From the NCBI GenBank assembly GCA_910577175.1, contig CAJTLU010000007.1, positions 124,001 through 188,000 of the forward strand: DNA of 64,000 bases. Direction: 5' to 3'. The notes beneath the pieces are model-generated. The model was not told the DNA's origin, did not search any database, and saw only the letters and a list, made by a program, of their open reading frames with translations. Origin of the DNA: an uncultured Lachnospiraceae bacterium (GTDB taxonomy: Bacteria; Bacillota; Clostridia; Lachnospirales; Lachnospiraceae). Each line of letters opens with the position of its first letter. The first letter of the stretch is position 1. Shown one piece after another: positions 33,477 through 39,869 of the stretch. The translations under genes and the position numbers were made by a program.

Positions 33477-33511
33477 AAAAAAAACGGCTGCAAAGTAACA
33501 CCTTGCAGCCG
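33477..33511 (-). terminator. Riboswitch-controlled intrinsic terminator
   Basis: On the minus strand CGGCTGCAA (33503-33511) pairs with TTGCAGCCG (33485-33493), followed by eight T residues (33477-33484). The 5' arm overlaps the 3' end of the c-di-GMP aptamer, so aptamer and terminator should exclude each other. Confidence 0.88.
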
Positions 33512-33590
33512 AACTATCTTAAAAATGTGCCTCCCACATCTTCTTAGACTCCCAACTTTGCGTCCCTGCGTTTCCACAGGTTTGCCAATT
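33500..33590 (-). ncRNA. Cyclic-di-GMP-I riboswitch (GEMM-I)
   Basis: The leader RNA has the GEMM-I landmarks in order: GGCAAACC (33579-33586), a GAAA-loop hairpin (CTGTGGAAACGCAGG), GGGACGCAAAG, GTCTAAG, a variable hairpin (GATGTG/CACATT) and GATAG before the closing strand. Because the closing strand is also the first arm of the terminator, ligand binding is predicted to prevent termination and switch the giant toxin gene on; this direction is inference. The leader lies between a strong promoter (33600-33628) and the start codon at 33399. Confidence 0.88.
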
Positions 33591-33599
33591 TATACTAAA

Positions 33600-33628
33600 A
33601 TAATACCTTTTTCTTCCTCCCTTGTCAA
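33600..33628 (-). promoter_or_regulatory. Promoter of the YD-repeat toxin gene
   Basis: TTGACA (33623-33628), 17-bp spacer and TATTAT (33600-33605) on the minus strand, ahead of the riboswitch. Confidence 0.85.
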
Positions 33629-33702
33629 TTTGTTTTTCCTTGAGTTTTCTCATTTTTTAACGACGTTAGAAGTCCCCGCCGCAGGGACATAAAGGCACAT
33701 GC

Positions 33703-33743
33703 AAAATGCGGAAACCCAGGATTTTCCCTGGATTCCCGCATTT
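33703..33743 (-). terminator. Probable terminator of the oxidoreductase gene
   Basis: A long interrupted stem (AAATGCGG...CCGCATTT outside, CCAGG/CCTGG inside) lies 30 bp after the oxidoreductase stop. The T-run after it is only four bases. Confidence 0.6.
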
Positions 33744-33774
33744 CTTCTTAAATGTATTACAGCTGCAAAAATTC

Positions 33775-34662
33775 TTACGAGCCCACTATTGTTCCACCGT
33801 TCGGATGAAGCACCTGCCCCGTCATATAGCTTGAATCGTCGGATGCAAGGAATACATAACAAGGGGAAACCTCACATGGCTGACCGGCTCTATTCATCGG
33901 TACATGAGAGGTCTTCTTTCCAAAAGTAGCAACCTCTTCTGCAGAATAGGACGCCGGAATCAACGGAGTCCAGATAGGACCGGGCGCAACCCCGTTCACC
34001 CGGATTCCTTTTTCCACAAGCGATAACGAAAGCGATCTTGTCAGCGCAACGATTGCCCCTTTTGTTGCGCTGTAATCGATCAAATCCTTATTTCCCTCAT
34101 AAGCAGTTACAGATGTCGTGTTGATAATACTTCCACCCTTTTTCATATACGGCAGGGCACATTGAATCAAATAGAAAAATGAAAATACATTCGTTCTGAA
34201 CGTACATTCTAATTGTTCGTGGGAGATATCCAAAATACTCCGTTGAATAAACTGGACTGCATGATTATTTACCAGAATATCTAACTTACCAAAGCATTTT
34301 ATTGTTTTATCTACACAATATTGCGCAAAGCACGGATCTTTTAAATCTCCGCAAATAAGCAGGGATTTGCCGCCTAATTCTTCTATTCTTTTCGACGTTT
34401 CTTCCGCATCCTTTTCTTCATCGTAATAAACGATTACAACAAAAGCGCCTTGTTTTACAAAATCATAGGCAACCGCTCTGCCGATTCCGCTATCGCCGCC
34501 TGTAATCAGCGCAACCTTATTTTTCAATTTAGGATATGTTTTTCCACATTCTGATACAGGCAAAGGGTTCATTACATATTCAAGTCCAGGTTGTCCATTT
34601 TGATGCTGCGGTGGAAAAGCCTTATCATCCCTGTGAAAATCCGTTATACAATCACATTTCAT
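33775..34662 (-). CDS. Short-chain dehydrogenase/reductase (SDR), general-stress type
   Basis: A 295-residue NAD(P)-dependent oxidoreductase. An N-terminal extension of about 45 residues (HQNGQPGLEYVMNPLP) is typical of the YdaD/YhdF-like SDRs. The core has the cofactor motif TGGDSGIGRAVA, NNHAV (NNAG equivalent), the catalytic Ser in INTTSVTAYEG and the YxxxK pair as YSATK. C-terminal segments VAPGPIWTPLIP, ASDDSSYMTGQVLHPNGG follow the family. The substrate is unknown. A promoter and a palindromic operator-like site lie upstream, so it is probably a single regulated gene. Confidence 0.92.
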   Translation of the reverse strand: MKCDCITDFHRDDKAFPPQHQNGQPGLEYVMNPLPVSECGKTYPKLKNKVALITGGDSGIGRAVAYDFVKQGAFVVIVYYDEEKDAEETSKRIEELGGKSLLICGDLKDPCFAQYCVDKTIKCFGKLDILVNNHAVQFIQRSILDISHEQLECTFRTNVFSFFYLIQCALPYMKKGGSIINTTSVTAYEGNKDLIDYSATKGAIVALTRSLSLSLVEKGIRVNGVAPGPIWTPLIPASYSAEEVATFGKKTSHVPMNRAGQPCEVSPCYVFLASDDSSYMTGQVLHPNGGTIVGS

Positions 34663-34704
34663 ATTTAGGTTCCTATCGAAACAATCCTTATTCGTACTTA
34701 CTAT

Positions 34705-34733
34705 ATGATATGCGTCTATATAAACGATGTGAA
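34705..34733 (-). promoter_or_regulatory. Promoter of the SDR gene
   Basis: TTCACA (34728-34733) and TATCAT (34705-34710), each five of six consensus bases, with a 17-bp spacer on the minus strand. Confidence 0.65.
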
Positions 34734-34743
34734 AGCAATAAAC

Positions 34744-34757
34744 CTTAGTTTACTAAG
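34744..34757. promoter_or_regulatory. Palindromic operator-like site upstream of the SDR promoter
   Basis: CTTAGT-TT-ACTAAG, a 6+6 inverted repeat, lies 11 bp upstream of the -35 box. Sites of this kind bind small winged-helix regulators such as HxlR/MarR proteins; the regulator is not in the window. Confidence 0.45.
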
Positions 34758-34828
34758 TATGATGTAATTACCTTTTAATTTATTTCCGTTATCTAAATTA
34801 AGGAGATAAAGGCTATGACTGAAAAGAA

Positions 34829-34864
34829 CCCCGAGACTGCCTGATTTCTTCTGCCGTCCCGGGG
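34829..34864 (-). terminator. Terminator of the Na/Pi cotransporter gene
   Basis: CCCCGGGAC pairs with GTCTCGGGG (arms 34856-34864 and 34829-34837) and is followed on the minus strand by TTCTTTT. It lies about 45 bp after the transporter stop. Confidence 0.78.
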
Positions 34865-34909
34865 CTTTTCTTCTTACTGCCTATTCTGCTTGTCCTTTTT
34901 CACAAAAAG

Positions 34910-36595
34910 CTAAAACCTTTTAAGCTCCGGCTTCTGTACGTCGTCGGACATAATGGAGAACGCAATGTTCGTCGCATGGTCTGCTACACGTTCGATGTTG
35001 GATACGACGTCGGTAAAAATCATTCCGGTTTCCGCATCACACTCACCGCCGGTCAGACGTTCCACATGGCTCTGCTGTAACACACGTTCCAGTTCGTCAA
35101 TTTCATCCTCTAACGAAAGGATGTCCCGCAGATGCTCCTCATTTTTCTTTTCAAACGCCTCTAAGGAATACTGGAGCAACGTCCTTGCTTTCCCGAACAT
35201 CTCGCGGATCTGGTTCTCGGCATCCTTGCTGATGCTAAGGCCGTCCTCGCTCAGCTGCTTCGCCGCGTCTGCCATATTCTCCGCATGGTCTCCGATACGC
35301 TCGATGTCGTTTACGACATGGAACAGGCCGCCAAGCAGCTTTCTGTCCTCTACTGGAAGCGAAAGCTGGTTAGCCTTCACCAGATAGTTGGTAATCTGTT
35401 CATTCAAAAAGTTGACCGATTCCTCGGTTTTGTAAATCTCTTCTATGACATCCGGATCCTTAGTAAACAGCGCATCGATTCCTTTGGAAAGGTTATCAAT
35501 AGCGATTCCTGCCATACGCGTCGTCTCACTGATAATATTCGGTACTGCGGCCGTAGTAGAAAACACATTGTTTTCACCAATGTACTCCAGATGCATATTG
35601 TCTGCCTTCTTGTCGTCACCCGGCACAAGCAGATAGGTTAATTTCACAATCGGCTTTACAAGCGGGAAGCAGACAAATACCTGGAATACCTTAAAAATCA
35701 AATGCGTATTTGCAACGTCACGGGCAATTTTGGCATTGATGCCGTCCACATAGACGTCCTTTAAGCCCATGGCACTGGAAATTCCGGTAATCAGCTCCAG
35801 AATCTCGTCATGCAGGAAGCAGAGCACCAGCATAATGACGGCAGAACCGACAATATTTATAATAAAATGGATATACGCGGCACGCTTTGCCATTTTCTTT
35901 CCGCCGATGCTGGCGAGCAGGGCAGACACACAGGAGCCCATGTTACAGCCAAGAATAATATAAAAGCAGATGCCAAGCGGAATCAGTCCCTGCGAAGCCA
36001 TCAAAAGGACAATACCAACCGTCGCAGAGGAGCTCTGCAGCACCGCGGTTACAAGAAAGCCGACGCCTACTGCAAGGAGCGGATGTGTTAAAGAAGACAG
36101 AATATGAACAATTATCTCGGACTCCTTTAAGGTCTCCATCCCCCCCGACATAACGCTCATGCCGAAAAACAGCATGCCGAAGCCTAAGATAACCTCACCG
36201 ATACGTTTAATCATCGGCTGTTTAAAGAACATTACCATCACGACGCCGCCGATTAAGAAAAACGGCGCGACATCGCTTAGGTTAAATGCAATCAGCTGTG
36301 CCGTAACGGTCGTACCGATATTGGCGCCTAAAATAACGCCTGCTGCCTGCATCAGGTCCATCAGACCAGCGTTTACAAAGCTGACCACCAGAACCGTGGT
36401 GGCACTGGAGGACTGAATAACCGCGGTGAATAAAATACCCATGAGCATCCCTAAGAAACGGTTCTTTGTCACCATCTCGAGGATTTTACGAAGCCTTGCG
36501 CCTGCAGCCTTCTCTAATCCCTCACTCATCAGCTTCATACCATATAAAAACAGTCCTAATCCTGCGGCAAGTGCCATAACTACCTGCATTCCCAT
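34910..36595 (-). CDS. Na/Pi-cotransporter family protein with C-terminal PhoU domain
   Basis: A 561-residue NptA/PNaS-family membrane protein thought to move phosphate with sodium. Two inverted repeat halves carry the signature QSSSATT (residues about 62 and 167: AVIQSSSATTVLVV and AVLQSSSATVGIVLL). About eight membrane helices end near residue 330. The cytoplasmic C-terminal 200 residues form a PhoU-like helical domain with two repeats (VVNDIERIGDHAENM and VVSNIERVADHATNI), a common regulatory fusion. ATG at 36595 follows GGAGG at 6 nt. It lies directly after ribF and has its own terminator. Confidence 0.92.
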   Translation of the reverse strand: MGMQVVMALAAGLGLFLYGMKLMSEGLEKAAGARLRKILEMVTKNRFLGMLMGILFTAVIQSSSATTVLVVSFVNAGLMDLMQAAGVILGANIGTTVTAQLIAFNLSDVAPFFLIGGVVMVMFFKQPMIKRIGEVILGFGMLFFGMSVMSGGMETLKESEIIVHILSSLTHPLLAVGVGFLVTAVLQSSSATVGIVLLMASQGLIPLGICFYIILGCNMGSCVSALLASIGGKKMAKRAAYIHFIINIVGSAVIMLVLCFLHDEILELITGISSAMGLKDVYVDGINAKIARDVANTHLIFKVFQVFVCFPLVKPIVKLTYLLVPGDDKKADNMHLEYIGENNVFSTTAAVPNIISETTRMAGIAIDNLSKGIDALFTKDPDVIEEIYKTEESVNFLNEQITNYLVKANQLSLPVEDRKLLGGLFHVVNDIERIGDHAENMADAAKQLSEDGLSISKDAENQIREMFGKARTLLQYSLEAFEKKNEEHLRDILSLEDEIDELERVLQQSHVERLTGGECDAETGMIFTDVVSNIERVADHATNIAFSIMSDDVQKPELKRF

Positions 36596-36656
36596 GCCTG
36601 ACCTCCTCTTCTGTTTTACTCCGTATACTTTCTATTATGCCATATTTTACCTTATT

Positions 36657-37553
36657 TTAAAAGAGTTTTTTCATATCTTTTTGAATTGCTTGTTTTAAAG
36701 CCTCTGTGCTTTCAAATTTTTGTTCCGGGCGCAAATACTTTAAAAACCTTGTTTCTAACGTCTTTCCATAGAGATTTCCCTCATATCTCGCCAGATGCGT
36801 TTCCACACTGACCCGCTTCCCGGAATCCACCGTTGGTCTTAAGCCTATGTTGGTAATACCGGAGTACCAGACATCTCCAAGCCTTGTCTGCGTGACATAG
36901 GCTCCATAGGCCGGAAGCAGCTTTTCCGGCGGCGGCAGCATATTGATTGTCGGAAAGCCAAGCGTCCTTCCAAGCTGCCGTCCATGCACTACCTCGGCGT
37001 ATATAAAATAAGGTTGTCCCAGAAGCGCATTTGCCTCCTCCATGGCTCCCACAGTCAAAAGCTCCCTGATTTTCGTACTGCTGATTCGCGTTCCGCCGTT
37101 TTCCACCTTCGGAATACTTATCGTCCGGTAGCCGTATACGCTGCTAAGGTTATGCAAAAGTGCAGTATCCCCCCTCCTGTCCTTTCCGAACCGGAAGTCC
37201 TCTCCTGTCACAATCACCTTTGCATTCAGCTCCTTACAGAGCACCTCCGCTACAAACTGCTCCGCAGACAGGCTGCGAAGCGCCTCGTCAAGCGTATATT
37301 CTGCCAGAACGTCAATTCCAAGGGAGGCGCACAAAAGCTCCTGCTCCGCTCTTGTATAAATTACGTTTTTTCCTTCCCCGGACTTTGTCCAAAAAGAAAG
37401 CACGCAGGCCTGATATCCGTTTTTCTTTTCCGCAAGCACCGCATCAAAAAGCCTCCGGTGCCCGATATGTACGCCGTCAAACTTTCCGATGGTAACTGCT
37501 GTCTCACCCGGCAAACGCTCTGATTTTTCCTTTCTCCGAATCACCGGCTCCAC
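36657..37553 (-). CDS. ribF: Bifunctional riboflavin kinase/FMN adenylyltransferase
   Basis: RibF phosphorylates riboflavin to FMN and adenylates it to FAD. The 298 residues hold the N-terminal adenylyltransferase domain (TIGKFDGVHIGHRRL, VTGEDFRFGKDRRGD, ISSTKIRELL) and the C-terminal kinase domain (HGRQLGRTLGFPTINM, TNIGLRPTVDSG, VETHLARYEGNLYGK). The frame begins with GTG at 37553; another GTG three codons on has better spacing to AAGGAAGG and may be the real start. It is the last gene of the rimP-nusA-infB-truB-ribF series, 15 bp after truB. Confidence 0.95.
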   Translation of the reverse strand: MEPVIRRKEKSERLPGETAVTIGKFDGVHIGHRRLFDAVLAEKKNGYQACVLSFWTKSGEGKNVIYTRAEQELLCASLGIDVLAEYTLDEALRSLSAEQFVAEVLCKELNAKVIVTGEDFRFGKDRRGDTALLHNLSSVYGYRTISIPKVENGGTRISSTKIRELLTVGAMEEANALLGQPYFIYAEVVHGRQLGRTLGFPTINMLPPPEKLLPAYGAYVTQTRLGDVWYSGITNIGLRPTVDSGKRVSVETHLARYEGNLYGKTLETRFLKYLRPEQKFESTEALKQAIQKDMKKLF

Positions 37554-37568
37554 CTTCCTTCGGCCGTT

Positions 37569-38480
37569 TTACGGCAAAAACATTTTGTCCGGCCGCAGCC
37601 GCTTCTCTTTCGTGTCAAACCGATACAGCCCGACCAAGGCTCCTTTCGTATCATAAAGCCGGACCCTGTTCTCCGCAGCGTCCGGAAACATATGCAGCAT
37701 CTGCGGCTCCAGGAGGTTCCCGTTATACAGATACCGTTCAAACTCCGGCAGTATCTCTGCTGCCGGATACCTGGATAACATCCTTTCCACTGGAAGAACC
37801 AGCTCCTGCAGACGGTTTTCGTCCCGCGCCGTCTCAATTTGTGACAGCGTGACCGCCTCCGGAAGACAAAACTCCCCCGCCTGTGTACGGACTAACGACT
37901 CCATACAGGCGCCGCATCCTAAAAATTCGCCCATATCCCGCAGCAGGCTGCGGATGTAGGTTCCTTTGGAGCAGCGGATGCGAAGCCTGACACGTTCGAC
38001 AGAACCGTCCTCCCTGTACTGGAAGTTTACCGGTTCATTTTCAAAAATTTCCACCTCGCGGGGCTTGCGCTCCACTTCCTTCCCGTCCCGTGCCAGCTCG
38101 TAAAGACGTTTTCCGTCCACCTTAAGCGCCGAATACATCGGCGGCACCTGCCCGTAGACTCCGGTAAACTTCTCTGCCGCACGCCGTACAGCAGCCTCGT
38201 CTGCCCTCACGCTGCTCTGGCTCAACACCGTCCCGGTCATATCCTCGGTATCGGTCGCCACGCCTAACAGCATGACCGCTTCGTAGGTTTTTTCTTTTTC
38301 CAGAAGCAGCTCGCAAAGCTTTGTCGCCTTACCGATGCAGACAGGAAGAACCCCGACGGCCTGCGGGTCAAGTGTTCCGGTATGACCGATTTTCCTCTCC
38401 CGCAAAATTCCACGCAGTTTTGCTACGACATCATGGGAGGTATAGCCTGCCTCTTTATAGACATTGATGATTCCGTCCAT
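37569..38480 (-). CDS. truB: tRNA pseudouridine(55) synthase TruB
   Basis: TruB makes pseudouridine 55 in the T-loop of tRNA. The 303 residues start MDGIINVYKEAGYTSHDVVA; the catalytic aspartate is Asp38 in GHTGTLDPQAVGVLP. Further motifs are YEAVMLLGVATDTEDMTG, GQVPPMYSALKVDGKRLYE and CSKGTYIRSLLRDMGE. The C-terminal part is the usual PUA-like extension. It follows nrnA by 12 bp and precedes ribF. Confidence 0.96.
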   Translation of the reverse strand: MDGIINVYKEAGYTSHDVVAKLRGILRERKIGHTGTLDPQAVGVLPVCIGKATKLCELLLEKEKTYEAVMLLGVATDTEDMTGTVLSQSSVRADEAAVRRAAEKFTGVYGQVPPMYSALKVDGKRLYELARDGKEVERKPREVEIFENEPVNFQYREDGSVERVRLRIRCSKGTYIRSLLRDMGEFLGCGACMESLVRTQAGEFCLPEAVTLSQIETARDENRLQELVLPVERMLSRYPAAEILPEFERYLYNGNLLEPQMLHMFPDAAENRVRLYDTKGALVGLYRFDTKEKRLRPDKMFLP

Positions 38481-38492
38481 TGACTGCTCCTC

Positions 38493-39458
38493 TTATTGTT
38501 CTGTATATGAAGTAATCTGATGCTCGATTTGTAAGGAAAGATTATTTGCCACGTCATGGATGGAGCCGTTCATCGTACAGCCTGCCGCCATCTTATGACC
38601 GCCTCCGCCGAACATACAGCAGATTTTGCTGACATCTACCTTGCCATTGGAACGCATGCTGACCTTGTAGCACTGCGCGCCCTCCTCCCGGACAAGAATC
38701 GCAGCCTCTACTCCCTCCGTCACGCGCAGCTGGTCAATAATCCCGTCTAAGTCCGACGGAACCGCGCCGTAAAGCTGCATAATTTTCTGTGAAACAAAGG
38801 AAAAAATCACTTTTCCGTCCAGCAAAAGAATGCTCTCTAAGAGACATCTTCCAAGAATCTGGTTCTGCAGATAGGTCTTCCGGAAAAACGAGTCATCAAT
38901 AATTTTTGACGAGGAAATCCCGGTCTCTAAAAGAGCGCCTGCAATTTCCATCGTCTTTTTCGAAGTATTGGAATGCTTAAACACACCGGTATCATGTACA
39001 ATCCCGAGATAAAGGCATTCCGCAGTTGCTTCCTCTATTTTTTCTTTCTCCAGAAAGCCATACAAAACCTCACAGGTAGAGCTTGCTTCCGGCTCCACAT
39101 GGTTGTACTGTGCAAATTTTGTATTGCTGATGTGGTGGTCGATGTTTACGGTAACTGCCGCTCTCTGAAACATAGCCTCCGTAAAGCCAAGCCGGTCTAT
39201 GCTGCCGCAGTCCAGCGTAATAAACAAATCGTACGCCTGTTCCGCCGCCTTCCCGAACGCTTTTTCCGCATTTTTTAAAAAAGAAACCGATTCCGGGATA
39301 TCTTCCAGATAGACGTCAATCTGCGGATTGCCGCCGGTCTCTCTTATCAGATAATTGTAAAGTCCGAGACACGCGCCTACGCAGTCACCGTCCGGACGAC
39401 GGTGTCCCGCGATGGCAACGCTCCCTGCTTTCCTTACGAGTTCCAATAAATTTAACAT
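38493..39458 (-). CDS. nrnA: DHH/DHHA1 nanoRNase/pAp phosphatase NrnA
   Basis: NrnA degrades short RNA oligomers and dephosphorylates 3',5'-pAp with a Mn-type bimetal centre. The 321-residue protein has the N-terminal GHRRPDGDCVGACLGL, ITLDCG and the DHH signature VNIDHHISNTKFA, then the DHHA1 domain with MFGGGGHKMAAGC. The start at 39458 is chosen because AAGGGG lies 6 nt upstream; a longer start at 39473 lacks a site. In the operon it lies between rbfA and truB, as in other Firmicutes. In a cell using c-di-GMP it would also remove pGpG-type dinucleotides, an inference from the family. Confidence 0.93.
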   Translation of the reverse strand: MLNLLELVRKAGSVAIAGHRRPDGDCVGACLGLYNYLIRETGGNPQIDVYLEDIPESVSFLKNAEKAFGKAAEQAYDLFITLDCGSIDRLGFTEAMFQRAAVTVNIDHHISNTKFAQYNHVEPEASSTCEVLYGFLEKEKIEEATAECLYLGIVHDTGVFKHSNTSKKTMEIAGALLETGISSSKIIDDSFFRKTYLQNQILGRCLLESILLLDGKVIFSFVSQKIMQLYGAVPSDLDGIIDQLRVTEGVEAAILVREEGAQCYKVSMRSNGKVDVSKICCMFGGGGHKMAAGCTMNGSIHDVANNLSLQIEHQITSYTEQ

Positions 39459-39485
39459 ACGATCCCCTTCCATGCTTTTTTCTGC

Positions 39486-39869
39486 CTATTCCTCTTCTTC
39501 CTTATCACGGTCCGGCAGCTGTGCCGTTACGTCGTCAATCAGCTTTGACATGGAAACGCCGTAAGCAATGGAACGGTCTCCGACGAAGATAAGCTCCGGC
39601 GTATTTCTTAAATTTAACGACTTCGCAAGCTTGGAACGGAGATGGGACGCCGCGCTTTTCAGCCCCCGCAGCGTATTTTGTACCGCCTCCTCGTCTCCGA
39701 GGACGCTGATATAAATTTTCGCTGTTTTTAAATCCGGAGCTACCTCCGCCGCCACAACCGAAGTCATCGGATGAATCCGCGGGTCCTTACACTCCTCGCG
39801 GATTAAGGTGCTGAGCTCCCTTTGCACCTCAGCATTAATCCGCGTATTTTTCACACTGTTCTTTCTCAT
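39486..39869 (-). CDS. rbfA: Ribosome-binding factor A
   Basis: RbfA helps maturation of the 30S subunit near the 16S 5' helix. The 127-residue KH-like protein shows the N-terminal RINAEVQRELSTLIREECKDPRI, VAPDLKTAKIYISVLGD and LRNTPELIFVGDRSI segments (in parts). It overlaps the end of infB by one base and precedes nrnA by 27 bp. Confidence 0.96.
   Translation of the reverse strand: MRKNSVKNTRINAEVQRELSTLIREECKDPRIHPMTSVVAAEVAPDLKTAKIYISVLGDEEAVQNTLRGLKSAASHLRSKLAKSLNLRNTPELIFVGDRSIAYGVSMSKLIDDVTAQLPDRDKEEEE

Noticed and set aside
34815..34844. Nine-codon plus-strand frame after AAGGAG
   Set aside because: Too short, ends inside the terminator of the convergent transporter gene, and has no promoter.
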